Source: Clostridium aestuarii
Lineage (GTDB): Bacteria; Bacillota; Clostridia; Clostridiales; Clostridiaceae
Length of the DNA: 35,529 nucleotides
Reading direction: 5' to 3'
Assembly (NCBI RefSeq): GCF_026735135.1
Contig: NZ_JAPQER010000011.1
Span: forward strand, 1 to 35,529
Made by a program: the position numbers and the translations under genes. Position 1 is the first letter of the stretch. Every line of letters starts with the position of its first letter. The notes beneath the pieces are model-generated. The model was not told the DNA's origin. It ran no database searches and saw nothing but the letters and a program-made list of their open reading frames with translations. Positions 23,487 through 33,251 of the stretch are shown in pieces.

Positions 23487-24524
23487 TCAAGTATTGTTTG
23501 CAACATTAAAATAATCTATCAGTTTAGGAAAATGTATTACAACTCTTGTGTATTCTCCATAAGTAGATTCTATTGTTATATTATGCCCTAATTTTCTTGC
23601 AAGCTTTTTTGCTAAATATAATCCCATTCCAGTAGATTTATAATTTTCTCTTCCATTAGATCCAGTAAAACCTTTATTAAAAACTCTTCCTATATCTTCT
23701 TGCTTTATTCCCATACCATCATCTTCAATAACAAGCCTTTTTTCCTTTTTATCTTTTTCTCCAATGATCTTTATTCTTCCACCTTGAGCTGTATATTTTA
23801 ATGAATTTGATAAAACCTGATTAATTATAAATATAAGCCATTTTTTATCAGTAGTTGTAGTTAAAGACATGTCTTTTATATCTATACCTATTCTTTTATT
23901 TATAAACATCTTAGCATGTTTTTTTATAATTTCCTTTATCAGTTTTTCTAAATCTACTTCCTTAATAAAATAATCCTTAGAAAAAGCATCTGTTCTCGAA
24001 TAGTAAAGAGTCTGTTCAACATAATTATCGATTTTATCTATCTCATCTTCCAAACTATCTAATATCACTTCTTTAGGTTTATCTATACTGTTTTCAATAA
24101 TTAATCTACTTACAGCAATAGGTGTTTTAACCTCATGAACCCAAGAAGTAATAAATTCCAGATTATCTCTTTTATCTTCATATAATTTTTCAATTTTTAT
24201 ATTTTGTTCTTCATATATATTTTCAAGAAGCTTATTATATAAATTTTGCTCATAAAATTTTGGCTCTGGTAAACTATTAATTATATTTTCTTTTTGATCT
24301 TTTATAATTAATTTAATTGTTTCATAATATCTTTTTCGAAACATATACTCAATAGATAAATAAATGCATAAGAAAACAAAAGACACAACGTTTATATACA
24401 CTATGTTATTCATACTAACTTTTACAGTTGAATCTAAATATATTACTGCTGATATAAAACTCATTAAAATCAAATAAAATATAAGCAAATATCTTTTATC
24501 TATTATATATTCTTTTACCTTCAT
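23487..24524 (-). CDS. BceS-type sensor histidine kinase
   Basis: A 345-residue kinase of the intramembrane-sensing type: two close membrane helices (about 13-30 and 39-59) with a tiny extracellular loop, so it cannot detect ligands itself and depends on the BceB-type permease. His130 in FITSWVHEVKTPI is the phosphorylation site; the N-box (IFIINQVLSNSLKYT) and G-boxes (IEDDGMGI, STGMGLYLAKKL) are intact. Start overlaps the regulator stop codon by 4 bases (ATGA), giving translational coupling. Confidence 0.92.
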   Translation of the reverse strand: MKVKEYIIDKRYLLIFYLILMSFISAVIYLDSTVKVSMNNIVYINVVSFVFLCIYLSIEYMFRKRYYETIKLIIKDQKENIINSLPEPKFYEQNLYNKLLENIYEEQNIKIEKLYEDKRDNLEFITSWVHEVKTPIAVSRLIIENSIDKPKEVILDSLEDEIDKIDNYVEQTLYYSRTDAFSKDYFIKEVDLEKLIKEIIKKHAKMFINKRIGIDIKDMSLTTTTDKKWLIFIINQVLSNSLKYTAQGGRIKIIGEKDKKEKRLVIEDDGMGIKQEDIGRVFNKGFTGSNGRENYKSTGMGLYLAKKLARKLGHNITIESTYGEYTRVVIHFPKLIDYFNVANNT

Positions 24525-25195
24525 ATAATTATATATCCCTGCCCTTTCTTAGTTTCAATAAATTCACTTAAACCAATACCAGCTAATTTTTTTCTTAATC
24601 TATTAATATTTACTGTTAACGTATTGTCATCTACAAAACTTTCATCTTCCCAAAGACTTCTCATTATTTTATCTCTACTTACAACTTTACCACTATTTTT
24701 CATAAGGAGATAAATGATTTTAAACTCATTTTTAGTAAGTTCTAATTTTTTCTCATTATAAATAAGATTAGAATCTTTTAAATTTAACACAGCTCCATCA
24801 TGCTCAATAACATCCGTCTCAACATTTGAATAAGAATATGTTCTTCTTAAAATTGCATTTACTTTAGCCATAAGTACTTCTATCGAAAAAGGCTTTTGTA
24901 CGAAATCATCGCCTCCCATATTCATAGCCATAATAATATCCATATTTGTATCTCTTGAAGATATGAAAACAATAGGTACTTTAGATAACGCCCTTATTTT
25001 ATTGCACCAATGAAAGCCATCAAAGGACGGAAGATTTATATCCATTAAAACCAAATGTGGCTCATATTTTAAGAAAACATTAAAAACTTCATTAAAATCT
25101 TCAATATATAATCCATCAAAACCCCATTTTTTAATATTTTCAAGCATAATTTCTCTTATTTTATGATCATCTTCAACTATCATTATCTTAAACAT
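24521..25195 (-). CDS. BceR-type response regulator (OmpR family)
   Basis: A 224-residue response regulator. Receiver domain with acidic pair D9/D10, phosphorylation site D52 (LVLMDINLPSFDG) and conserved K101 (FVQKPF); winged-helix output domain in the C-terminal half (KLELTKNEFKIIYLLMKNSG ... VDDNTLTVNINRLRKKL). It should bind TNACA-N4-TGTAA-type boxes, one of which lies upstream of SLT-bceAB. Ribosome site AAGGGG precedes the ATG. Confidence 0.92.
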   Translation of the reverse strand: MFKIMIVEDDHKIREIMLENIKKWGFDGLYIEDFNEVFNVFLKYEPHLVLMDINLPSFDGFHWCNKIRALSKVPIVFISSRDTNMDIIMAMNMGGDDFVQKPFSIEVLMAKVNAILRRTYSYSNVETDVIEHDGAVLNLKDSNLIYNEKKLELTKNEFKIIYLLMKNSGKVVSRDKIMRSLWEDESFVDDNTLTVNINRLRKKLAGIGLSEFIETKKGQGYIII

Positions 25196-25213
25196 TTGAG
25201 CACCCCTTATTTT

Positions 25214-25284
25214 TATAATTGAGGAATCTGCATAATTTAAAACTCACATAGCTCTGTATAAATTTTAGTTATGCAATTTTCTCT
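25214..25284. repeat. Imperfect palindromic repeat
   Basis: Begins TATAATTGAGGA and ends TTATGCAATTTTCTC, nearly the ends of the element at 13299-13365; core ATAATTTAAAAC compares with ATAATTAAAAAT. It lies just upstream of the bceR gene and could influence its promoter. Confidence 0.5.
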
Positions 25285-25390
25285 CTAATTTATATAATTA
25301 AAATTTTTAACTTTATTATATAATATTTACTTTATAATAACTACATAAATAGAATTTAATTTTTATGCTGTATAAGAAGCTAAAAAATAA

Positions 25391-25426
25391 GCCATAAATA
25401 TAATGCTTGTCCATTATATTTATAGC
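25391..25426 (-). terminator. Terminator of the 73-residue protein gene
   Basis: Fifteen-base stem GCTATAAATATAATG / CATTATATTTATGGC (one G-U pair) then TTATTTTTTAG on the minus strand. Confidence 0.78.
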
Positions 25427-25444
25427 TTTTAAGTAAAAAACAAT

Positions 25445-25666
25445 CTATTCTTTATCCTTATTTTTTCCTTCAAAATATTTTGTTATAATATACACTAACG
25501 AGTTAGTTAGTGACACTAAAATTGCTTTCACAATGTCAATGTTATCTTTAAATAAACAAATTGAAAACGCCAAAACTACTATGATGGAAACAGTTAAAAT
25601 ACATTCAAATTTTAAATTTTTAGGTGGTTTGATTTTTATCACCTCTTTAGAAACACTCACCGTCAT
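25445..25666 (-). CDS. Small membrane protein, unknown
   Basis: A 73-residue frame with two hydrophobic stretches (about residues 22-39 and 46-62: ILTVSIIVVLAFSICL and AILVSLTNSLVYII) and a basic tail (KYFEGKNKDKE). I do not recognize the family. The ribosome site is poorly placed (AAAAAGGG directly before the ATG), so the start is uncertain; a GTG two codons further would be an alternative. The good terminator downstream supports a real gene. Confidence 0.5.
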   Translation of the reverse strand: MTVSVSKEVIKIKPPKNLKFECILTVSIIVVLAFSICLFKDNIDIVKAILVSLTNSLVYIITKYFEGKNKDKE

Positions 25667-25817
25667 ACCCTTTTTAATGTGTTCCTAATATAAATATATG
25701 ATAAAAATAACGCAAGTGTTTAATGAGGTACAGACACTTATATTCTATGAAATTATACAATATAAAAATTTAAAATACGTAATGCCAGTTTTGTAATTTT
25801 TTAATTATGTATATTTT

Positions 25818-26447
25818 CTATCTACCTGCTTTAATAATATTAAATAGATTGTCTGAAGCTTCTTTTATATTATCTTTATTCAAAATAGCAGATATAACAG
25901 AAATACCATTTACTCCTGTTTTCATAACTTCTTCAGTATTGTTTTCATTTATACCTCCAATAGCTACAGAAGGTATTTTTATTTCTTCTACGATTTCTCT
26001 AAGTCCTTCAGTTCCTATTGGAGTATCTATATCTTTTTTAGTTCCAGTAAAAAACACTGTACCCAATCCTACATAATCTGCTCCATCTCTTTCAGCCTCT
26101 AAAGCTTCCTGTATATTTCCAGCAGATATTCCTATTATCTTATCTTCACCTAAAATTTTTCTTGCAAGTTTTATAGACATATCTTTTTGTCCTAAATGAA
26201 CACCTTCAGCATCCACAGCTAATGCTATATCTAGTCTATCATTTATTATTAAAGGAACATTGTATTTTGCAGTTACTTCCTTTATTTCTAATGCAACATT
26301 ATAGAATTTCCTTGTTGAAATATCTTTTTCTCTAACTTGAACCAAAGTAGCTCCACCTTTTATAGCCTCTTCCACACACTCTTTCAAACTTCTTCCATTC
26401 AAAAAACTTCTATCTGTAACTAAATATAAACTATAATCTAATTCCAT
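25818..26447 (-). CDS. thiE: Thiamine-phosphate synthase
   Basis: A 209-residue TIM-barrel enzyme that couples HMP-PP and thiazole phosphate to thiamine phosphate. Motifs: [33 protein letters not shown] (pyrophosphate and Mg2+ site), [13 protein letters not shown] and SVAIGGINE. Typical length. Its start overlaps the end of thiM by 10 bases. Last gene of the TPP-riboswitch operon; no clear terminator seen after it. Confidence 0.95.
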   Translation of the reverse strand: MELDYSLYLVTDRSFLNGRSLKECVEEAIKGGATLVQVREKDISTRKFYNVALEIKEVTAKYNVPLIINDRLDIALAVDAEGVHLGQKDMSIKLARKILGEDKIIGISAGNIQEALEAERDGADYVGLGTVFFTGTKKDIDTPIGTEGLREIVEEIKIPSVAIGGINENNTEEVMKTGVNGISVISAILNKDNIKEASDNLFNIIKAGR

Positions 26448-27235
26448 TTGATTTTACCCTCTTCCTCCAGCTTTTCTTCGTTTAATAAATATATCTCATC
26501 TATTAATTTAACTTTAAAGCTTCCTGGCACCTTTACTATCTTAGCAGCATTTTCTCCTGCTATATTCATAGATAATATAGCTGTAACTGCCGCAATAAAT
26601 TTATCTTCCTCTACCCCAGCAGTTGCTGCTGTTAAAGCACCAACCATACATCCAGCACCAGTAATTAATGTAAGCATTTCTGTACCATTTTCAATTACTG
26701 CCGTTCTTTCACCATCTGTAATTATATCATAAATTCCTGTAGCTGCTACAACACAGTTATATTTTTTAGCAAGAACTATTGCAGCCTCTTTTGCATCAGT
26801 TCCATCATCAATAGAATCTACTCCTCTTGATTTTGATTCAAAACCTGCTAAAGATTTTATTTCACCTACATTTCCTTTTATAATATCAATTTTTCCTATT
26901 TCTGCAATTCTATTTATAACGTCAACTTTCTTTTTAATAGCTCCGCACCCTACTGGATCTAGTACTACAGGTACATTATTGTTTTTAGCTGATAAAACAG
27001 CCATCATAATAGACTGCTCCTGCTCCTTTGTAAGTGTTCCTACATTTATATATATCGAAGAAGATATTTTAGCAAAATCATAAATTTCATCATAAGCTTC
27101 TACCATGGCTGGAGAAGCACCATAAGCTAATAATATATTAGCACAGTCATTAATAGTTACACTATTAGTGATTGCATCAATCAATGGAGTTTTTTCCCTT
27201 ACTTTACTTAAAACCTTTGCAACTTTTTTTATCAT
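26438..27235 (-). CDS. thiM: Hydroxyethylthiazole kinase
   Basis: A 265-residue ribokinase-like salvage kinase phosphorylating hydroxyethylthiazole. Motifs: [20 protein letters not shown] (conserved ITN...AN start), [19 protein letters not shown], and the catalytic [13 protein letters not shown]. Ribosome site AAGGGG before the ATG. It lies 21 bases after purF, in the same operon. Confidence 0.95.
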   Translation of the reverse strand: MIKKVAKVLSKVREKTPLIDAITNSVTINDCANILLAYGASPAMVEAYDEIYDFAKISSSIYINVGTLTKEQEQSIMMAVLSAKNNNVPVVLDPVGCGAIKKKVDVINRIAEIGKIDIIKGNVGEIKSLAGFESKSRGVDSIDDGTDAKEAAIVLAKKYNCVVAATGIYDIITDGERTAVIENGTEMLTLITGAGCMVGALTAATAGVEEDKFIAAVTAILSMNIAGENAAKIVKVPGSFKVKLIDEIYLLNEEKLEEEGKIKWN

Positions 27236-27256
27236 ATTAATCCCCTTTTCTTTTAC

Positions 27257-28621
27257 CTATTTAACAGGATAGTTTCCATTAAAGCACCCCAAACAAAAGC
27301 CTTCATTTTTTTCAAATACTTTTAATAATCCATCTATGCTTAAATATCCTAAACTATCTGCTCCAATAAATTTTTTTATCTCATCAATTTTCATAGAAGA
27401 ACCTACAATTTCTTTCTTATTAAAAATATCAATTCCTAATTCACAACAGTGTTTTACCATTGGAGAAGCAACTCTAAAATGTACTTCCCTTGCTCCACAT
27501 TTCCTTAAGGATTTAACTATTTGTCTGCTAGTAGTACCTCTCACTAAAGAATCATCTACTACAATAACTCTTTTCCCTGCAATATTCCTTTTAATTGGGT
27601 TTAATTTTATTGAGACACTTTTCTCTCTGATTTTTTGAGAAGGAACTATAAAAGTTCTTCCTATGTATCTATTCTTTATAAATCCTAATTGGTATGGAAT
27701 ACCAGAAGCTTTAGAATACCCTATTGCCGCAGGTATTCCTGAATCCGGCACTCCTATTACAACATCTCCTTCTACAGGAGTTTCTTTATAAAGATGTTTA
27801 CCCGCTAAACTTCTAGCTAAGTAAACATCTATGCCATCTATAATACTATCTTCTCTAGCAAAATAAATATATTCAAAAGCACATACAGCACATTTTTTAT
27901 TTTTTGAATAATATATAGATTTAATTCCCTCATTATCTATAACAACCATTTCACCTGGCATTACATCTCTTACAAATTTTGCTCCTACTGAATTCAAAGC
28001 ACAACTTTCAGAACAAATTATATAACTTTCATTTATTTTTCCTATACACAAAGGTCTTATTCCATTTGGATCTCTTACCCCTATAAGCTTATCTTCAGTT
28101 AATATAGCTAGTGCATAAGATCCTTTTATCACTTTAATAGCACTAATCACAGCATCCTCAATACTTTTATCTGCCTGCCTTGCTATAAGATTTAAAATAA
28201 TCTCTGAATCAGTAGTTGTTTGAAAAGCTGTACCTTTGTCTTTTAAAAACTCCTTTAGTTTGCTTATATTCAACAAATTCCCATTATGAGCTATTGCAAT
28301 TTTTCCTAATTTAAAGTCGCATAAAATAGGTTGTGCATTAATAACATTGCTATCTCCTGTAGTAGAATATCTTACATGTCCTATAGCAGAATTTCCTTTC
28401 ATGCTACTTAAAATTTTTTCATCAAACACATCTGCAACAAGCCCCATGTTTTTATAACAACTTAACTTTTTTTTATTTGAAATTGCTATTCCTGCACTTT
28501 CCTGTCCTCTATGCTGAAGTGCAAAAAGTCCATAATATGTTAAATGTGATATATCTATTTCTTCTTTTGAAAATACACCAAACACTCCACATTCTTCCTC
28601 AAATTTGTCAATATCCTTCAT
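27257..28621 (-). CDS. purF: Amidophosphoribosyltransferase
   Basis: A 454-residue glutamine PRPP amidotransferase. The first 10 residues are a propeptide; Cys11 (ECGVFGVF) becomes the N-terminal nucleophile. Glutaminase motifs GHVRYSTTGD and HNGNL are present, the PRPP motif VIVVDDSLVRGTTS, and C-terminal Fe-S cysteines typical of the Bacillus type (CAVCAFEYIY ... GFCLGCFNGNYPV). It makes phosphoribosylamine, the first purine/AIR intermediate. Unusual place: directly abutting thiC (stop TAA then ATG, translationally coupled) within a thiamine operon. Confidence 0.94.
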   Translation of the reverse strand: MKDIDKFEEECGVFGVFSKEEIDISHLTYYGLFALQHRGQESAGIAISNKKKLSCYKNMGLVADVFDEKILSSMKGNSAIGHVRYSTTGDSNVINAQPILCDFKLGKIAIAHNGNLLNISKLKEFLKDKGTAFQTTTDSEIILNLIARQADKSIEDAVISAIKVIKGSYALAILTEDKLIGVRDPNGIRPLCIGKINESYIICSESCALNSVGAKFVRDVMPGEMVVIDNEGIKSIYYSKNKKCAVCAFEYIYFAREDSIIDGIDVYLARSLAGKHLYKETPVEGDVVIGVPDSGIPAAIGYSKASGIPYQLGFIKNRYIGRTFIVPSQKIREKSVSIKLNPIKRNIAGKRVIVVDDSLVRGTTSRQIVKSLRKCGAREVHFRVASPMVKHCCELGIDIFNKKEIVGSSMKIDEIKKFIGADSLGYLSIDGLLKVFEKNEGFCLGCFNGNYPVK

Positions 28622-29935
28622 TTACTCATCATCTCTTAAAACATTTAAATTCTTTCCACTCATTACTTTGTTCATATTTCTAACAGCACACATTTTGCCG
28701 CACATTGTGCACGTTTTTTCATCTTCTGGTCTTGAATTTTCTCTATATTTTTTTGCTTTTTCTGGATCAATAGCAAGTTCAATCATTTTATTCCAATCAA
28801 GATTTTTTCTTGCATCGCTCATTTCATTATCCCATTTTCTTGCTCCTTTTACCCCTTTTGCTATATCAGCAGCATGAGCAGCTATTTTAGTTGCTATTAT
28901 TCCTTCCTTCATATCGTTTAAATCAGGAAGTCTTAAATGTTCTGCTGGAGTTACATAACACAAGAAGTCTGCACCAGTTGATGCTGCAATAGCTCCTCCT
29001 ATAGCACTTGTTATATGGTCATATCCTGGTGCTATATCTGTAACTATAGGTCCTAATACATAGAAAGGCGCTCCATAACATAATTTTTTTTCAAGCATCA
29101 TATTTGCTTTTATTTCGTTTAATGCCATATGTCCTGGTCCTTCTATTATAACTTGTACATTTCTTTCCCAAGCTTTTTTTGTAAGTTCGCCTAATGTCAT
29201 AAGTTCTTTAATTTGAGATGGATCAGTAGAATCTGCAATTGAACCTGGACGACAAGCATCTCCTAAGCTTATAGTTACATCATATTTTTCACATATATCT
29301 AATACTTTATCAAAATGTTCATAGAATGGATTTTCTTTACCATTCAACTGCATCCAAGCAAACATTAATGCTCCACCTCTTGATACTAAATTAGTAAGTC
29401 TTGGATTTCTTTTGAACACCTCAGCAGTTTCCTTATTTATACCAGCATGGATAGTCATAAAGTCTACTCCATCCTTTGCATGTGTTTCTATAACCTTTAA
29501 AAGTTCTTCAGCAGTCAATTCTTTTAATTCTTTATCATAAAAACCAACTGCATCATACATAGGAACTGTTCCAATCATTGCAGGAGACATACCTATTAAT
29601 TTTTGTCTGAATTCTTGAGTTTTACCATAACAACTTAAATCCATTATAGCTTCTGCTTTCATTTCTACGGCAACTTTAACCTTTTCAAGCTCTTTTTCTA
29701 CATCATTACAATCCTTAGAAATTCCTAAATTAACATTTATTTTAGTTCTAAGTCCATTACCTACTCCTTCTGGTTCTATATTCTTATGGTTTTTATTAGC
29801 TGGTATAGCTACTTCTCCTCTAGCTACTAACCTCATTAGCTTTTCAACTTTAATTCCTTCTTTTTTAGCTACTATTTCCATTTCTCTTGTTACTATTCCT
29901 TTTCTTGCAGCATCCATTTGTGTTGTATAATTCAT
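28622..29935 (-). CDS. thiC: Phosphomethylpyrimidine synthase
   Basis: A 437-residue short-type ThiC, a radical-SAM enzyme converting AIR to HMP-P. Conserved [32 protein letters not shown]-like [21 protein letters not shown] and GPGHM motifs are present. The cluster Cys409, Cys412 and Cys416 follow C-X2-C-X3-C, one residue shorter than the C-X2-C-X4-C of the long E. coli type. Ribosome site GGGGAGAGA. First gene of the operon and follows the TPP switch. Confidence 0.95.
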   Translation of the reverse strand: MNYTTQMDAARKGIVTREMEIVAKKEGIKVEKLMRLVARGEVAIPANKNHKNIEPEGVGNGLRTKINVNLGISKDCNDVEKELEKVKVAVEMKAEAIMDLSCYGKTQEFRQKLIGMSPAMIGTVPMYDAVGFYDKELKELTAEELLKVIETHAKDGVDFMTIHAGINKETAEVFKRNPRLTNLVSRGGALMFAWMQLNGKENPFYEHFDKVLDICEKYDVTISLGDACRPGSIADSTDPSQIKELMTLGELTKKAWERNVQVIIEGPGHMALNEIKANMMLEKKLCYGAPFYVLGPIVTDIAPGYDHITSAIGGAIAASTGADFLCYVTPAEHLRLPDLNDMKEGIIATKIAAHAADIAKGVKGARKWDNEMSDARKNLDWNKMIELAIDPEKAKKYRENSRPEDEKTCTMCGKMCAVRNMNKVMSGKNLNVLRDDE

Positions 29936-29971
29936 TTTACATCTCTCCCCTTAATACTCTTATTTTGTGAA

Positions 29972-29999
29972 ATAAAAAAGAGAAGCATAACTGCTTCCC
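29972..29999 (-). terminator. Second attenuator hairpin before thiC
   Basis: Minus-strand hairpin GGGAAGCA-GTTA-TGCTTCTC then TTTTTTAT, 37 bases before thiC. Acts after the first expression-platform terminator; a second intrinsic terminator in the leader. Confidence 0.65.
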
Positions 30000-30011
30000 T
30001 CATATTACTTC

Positions 30012-30049
30012 TATAAAAAACAAAAACACAGCTTTATAAAAACTGTGTT
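30012..30049 (-). terminator. Expression-platform terminator of the TPP riboswitch
   Basis: Minus-strand stem AACACAG / CTGTGTT followed by TTTGTTTTTTATAG, 17 bases after the aptamer. Formation should depend on TPP binding. Confidence 0.75.
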
Positions 30050-30065
30050 CAAATCACTTTATAAA

Positions 30066-30155
30066 GGCTTTCCTACGTTAGAATTATCTAAATCAGGTTA
30101 TGAGGGTCAGAACTAACAGTTCTTTCTCAGCCTCTTACATAGGCTCCCCTAGCAA
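30066..30155 (-). ncRNA. TPP riboswitch (THI element)
   Basis: The minus strand shows the conserved aptamer: AGGGGAGCC (30142-30151), GGCTGAGA, the GACCC core, AACCTGAT, ATAATTCTAACGTAGGAAA. It lies between the promoter at 30187 and thiC. TPP binding stabilizes terminators downstream, so the thi operon is switched off when thiamine pyrophosphate is abundant. Confidence 0.95.
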
Positions 30156-30186
30156 TATTAAATTTTCACTTACCTTTTCAAGGGAA

Positions 30187-30215
30187 ATTATATCACACCT
30201 TTTATTATTTTACAA
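30187..30215 (-). promoter_or_regulatory. Promoter of the thi operon
   Basis: Minus strand: -35 TTGTAA (30210-30215), 17-base spacer, -10 TATAAT (30187-30192), about 30 bases before the aptamer. Confidence 0.75.
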
Positions 30216-30228
30216 TAAATAAAATTTT

Positions 30229-31035
30229 CTAGCTTACCAACCTTCCCCAAGTATTTTCTCCAACTATTCCATCTATAACTAAACGGTTATCCTTTTGATA
30301 CTCTTTAACAGCACTTTCAGTTTTTCTTCCAAAAACACCGTCTGCAACACCTGTATTAAAGCCTAATTGATTTAATTTTTTTTGTAAAAGCTTTACATCT
30401 TCTCCTCTCAACATAGGCAAACTATATCTTAAAAGCCTCTGTAAGTTTGGAGCTACTTTGGGAGCTACTTTTGGAACTACTTTAGAAATAGTTTGTTCAT
30501 CATTAGGAATTCGTTGTCCTAATATACCATAAACCACTGCTTCCGCACATTTTTGCTTTATATCTTCTCTTTTTAATTTTTTTGCATCTGAAATATTATC
30601 AATAAAACCAAATTCATTTAATACTGCTGGCATATTAGTTGCCCTTATAACATATAGATAGTCTCCGTATCTGCCTCTCCTACTTTTTATTCCTCTTGAT
30701 TTAAATATTTTACTTAAATTTTTCTCTATATTTGTAGCATACTGCTTACCTTTGCCACCATTAATTGAATGCCAAACTTCTGTTCCATTTCCTCCCCCAG
30801 CATTTATATGATTTGAGATAAATATATCTGCTCCCCATCTATTTGCTTCTCTAGTTCTCTCACTTAAACTTATATATTTATCTGTATTTCTTGACAGCTT
30901 AACCTGATGACCTAGTTTTTCAAATAATTTTTTTTGTTTTAAAGATATATCTAGTGTTAAATATTTTTCATAGAGTCCATTATCAACTGCACCTGGATCT
31001 CTTCCACCATGTCCTGGATCTATAAATATTTTCAT
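30229..31035 (-). CDS. N-acetylmuramoyl-L-alanine amidase with peptidoglycan-binding domain
   Basis: A 268-residue wall hydrolase. Amidase_3 catalytic domain (1-175): KIFIDPGHGGRDPGA with Zn ligand His9, Glu23, His76 in FISNHINAG, catalytic Glu141 in VLNEFGFI. A linker with repeated KVVP/KVAPKVAP (186-196) leads to a PG_binding_1 domain (MLRGEDVKLLQKKLNQLGF ... DGVFGRKTESAVKEYQ, 205-268). It has no signal peptide, like the mother-cell/late-sporulation amidase CwlC; a role in mother-cell lysis or cortex turnover is possible. It is upstream of the thi promoter with no strong terminator in between. Confidence 0.9.
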   Translation of the reverse strand: MKIFIDPGHGGRDPGAVDNGLYEKYLTLDISLKQKKLFEKLGHQVKLSRNTDKYISLSERTREANRWGADIFISNHINAGGGNGTEVWHSINGGKGKQYATNIEKNLSKIFKSRGIKSRRGRYGDYLYVIRATNMPAVLNEFGFIDNISDAKKLKREDIKQKCAEAVVYGILGQRIPNDEQTISKVVPKVAPKVAPNLQRLLRYSLPMLRGEDVKLLQKKLNQLGFNTGVADGVFGRKTESAVKEYQKDNRLVIDGIVGENTWGRLVS

Positions 31036-31190
31036 ATATACCCCTCCAATAAACTACCTTCTATTACTAATAAATTAAACTCACTTTCAATATATGCATT
31101 TTATAGAAAATTTGTAATACACTCTGTAATAAAGCTTTACTTTAAAACATATTTTTATTTATATAGCAAATAAAATGGGGTGACAATGAA

Positions 31191-31673
31191 TTGAAAAAAG
31201 GTAGCTTAATAATACTAATACTAATACTAATAGCTTCCATTTTTATAAGTGGAAAACTATATTTAAATAGAAAAAAGCCTTCAAATTACTACTATACAAA
31301 TCTACTCGCCAAAAATCTTACCATATGTTCTAAATGCGAAGCAAAAATTTTAGATACTAATTTTTATAAAACAGAATCTCTATCTTCTGATGATATCCAA
31401 ACAATTAAAAATTTTTTAAGTGAACTTAAAAAATCTAATTTTATAACAAAACCTGTCTCTATTAAAGAAAAAGCTAAATATAGATATTTTTTTACTTTTC
31501 CTGAAACTAAAGAAAAATATATAATTAATGTATATTCAACTGATTATGTCTCAATTCATCCATGGGATGGTGATTTCCCTGTGGATTGTATAAGCACTAC
31601 CACTATTCCTAAAAGGTATAATTTATATGGACTAAGTATATATGTTTTTTCAAAAGAACCAAATTTTGATTAG
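31191..31673 (+). CDS. Membrane-anchored protein of unknown function
   Basis: A 160-residue protein with an N-terminal membrane anchor (GSLIILILILIASIFISG) and an extracellular domain with two cysteines (ICSKCEAK) in a CXXC pattern and a third later (VDCIS). Family not recognized. The start is TTG, fixed by GGGGTGA at 31177-31183; an ATG five bases earlier is out of frame. Single-gene unit, divergent from the amidase. Confidence 0.62.
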   Translation: MKKGSLIILILILIASIFISGKLYLNRKKPSNYYYTNLLAKNLTICSKCEAKILDTNFYKTESLSSDDIQTIKNFLSELKKSNFITKPVSIKEKAKYRYFFTFPETKEKYIINVYSTDYVSIHPWDGDFPVDCISTTTIPKRYNLYGLSIYVFSKEPNFD

Positions 31674-31713
31674 AACCCCCCTAAACTCAATGTATTTAAA
31701 AAATGTTATAATC

Positions 31714-31742
31714 AAAAAAGAAGAGCTTTTCTGCTCTTCTTT
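31714..31742. terminator. Bidirectional terminator
   Basis: Ten-base stem AAAGAAGAGC / GCTCTTCTTT, 6-base loop, T run TTTTTT on the minus side. Serves mainly gntP (stop at 31761). Confidence 0.85.
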
Positions 31743-31760
31743 AATAAGCTATAATAAATA

Positions 31761-33140
31761 TTAAACCAATCCCACACTTGCTAAAATTAATGCAACTATA
31801 AGTGCACATAATGGAATTACAACTGAACACATACCAATATCAGCATAAGATTCTTTATGTGTTAATCCACAGATTCCTAGCAATGTTATAACTGCTCCGT
31901 TATGTGGTAATGAGTCAAATCCGCCACATGCCAATGTTGCTATTCTGTGAAGTACTTGAGGATTTATTCCAGCTTGATTAGCCATTTCTAAATACTGCTG
32001 TCCTAATGCAGCAAGTGCTATACTCATACCACCTGATGCTGAACCTGTTACACCTGCAAGTACATTAACTGATATTGCTTCTGAAATCAATGGATTACTT
32101 GATACTCCAAGTATAAATGATTGGATTATTCCAAATGCCGCTAAAGATTTAATAACATTTCCGTATCCAACCTCTGAACATGTATTAGTAATTGCTAAAA
32201 GTGATCCAATAGCACCCTGATTAACTGACTTTTTAGCATCTTTCAATCTTTTCTTATTTGCAACTAAAGTAAATATTATTGCTACAACTAATGAAATAAT
32301 TAAACTCCAAATACCCTTAACCTTTGATAACTCTGTTCCAAAATCTTTTAAATATGATCCATCTATCCCAGGATAGTACACCCTTCCTAAAATATAGTTG
32401 AGTACTAAAACTATAATTATTGGAGTTAATGATAACCAAAAATTTGGAAGTTCTTTAACATCTATACCACTTGTAACTTCCTCTAGATGTTCTCCATAGC
32501 CTTCTCCTGCTGCTGCTGCTTTTTTAGCTCTATATGTTAACCAAGTTATTCCACCAATTGCCATTACCATACCACCAGCAATACCTAATATAGGCGCTGC
32601 ATATGCATCTGTTCCAAAGTATGGCATTGGAATTGCATTTTGTATTTGTGGCGTTCCAGGAAATGCTGTCATTGTAAATGTAAACGAACCTAATGCTATA
32701 GATCCTGGTATTAGTCTCTTTGGTATATTAGCTTCTCTATATAATTGTGTTGCTATTGGAAATACTGCAAAAGCAACAACAAATAATGATACTCCACCAT
32801 ATGTTAATACTGCACATGATAATACAACTGCTATTATTGCTTTATCTTTTCCTAACTTATTTGCTATTGCATTAGCGATAGATTTTGCCGCTCCTGAATC
32901 ATCCATGAGCTTACCAAAAACTGCACCTAATAAAAATACAGGGAAATATGCTTTAGCATATCCAGCAAAGTTTTTCATAAACACTTCTGTATACGTTGCC
33001 ATTAGGTGAGCACTCATCCCCTCACTCATAAAAGCTGCAAACAATGCCAAAATTGGTGCAAGAATAAGTACGCTTATACCTCTATACGCAAGATACATCA
33101 ATAAACCAAGAGATAAAATAACTCCAATAACTCCCACCAT
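31761..33140 (-). CDS. GntP-family permease
   Basis: A 459-residue transporter of the GntP family, about 12-13 membrane segments with FLLGAVFGKLMDDSGAA (conserved near residue 70), PGTPQIQNAIPM and GFDSLPHNGAVITLL. Family members move gluconate, or, when linked to CoA-transferases (as for Bacillus YxjC), hydroxy or keto acids such as hydroxybutyrate. Its place 111 bases after the CoA-transferase gene, same strand, favours uptake of a short carboxylic acid. Closed by a good terminator. Confidence 0.85.
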   Translation of the reverse strand: MVGVIGVILSLGLLMYLAYRGISVLILAPILALFAAFMSEGMSAHLMATYTEVFMKNFAGYAKAYFPVFLLGAVFGKLMDDSGAAKSIANAIANKLGKDKAIIAVVLSCAVLTYGGVSLFVVAFAVFPIATQLYREANIPKRLIPGSIALGSFTFTMTAFPGTPQIQNAIPMPYFGTDAYAAPILGIAGGMVMAIGGITWLTYRAKKAAAAGEGYGEHLEEVTSGIDVKELPNFWLSLTPIIIVLVLNYILGRVYYPGIDGSYLKDFGTELSKVKGIWSLIISLVVAIIFTLVANKKRLKDAKKSVNQGAIGSLLAITNTCSEVGYGNVIKSLAAFGIIQSFILGVSSNPLISEAISVNVLAGVTGSASGGMSIALAALGQQYLEMANQAGINPQVLHRIATLACGGFDSLPHNGAVITLLGICGLTHKESYADIGMCSVVIPLCALIVALILASVGLV

Positions 33141-33251
33141 AAACTTTTCTCCTCTCTATTTTTGATCTTTGAACCTAATATTTTTTATAAAATATCGATT
33201 TGATTGTAAATTTTCTTTCTTATCTAATGTTTACAAATTATTATATTTTTA

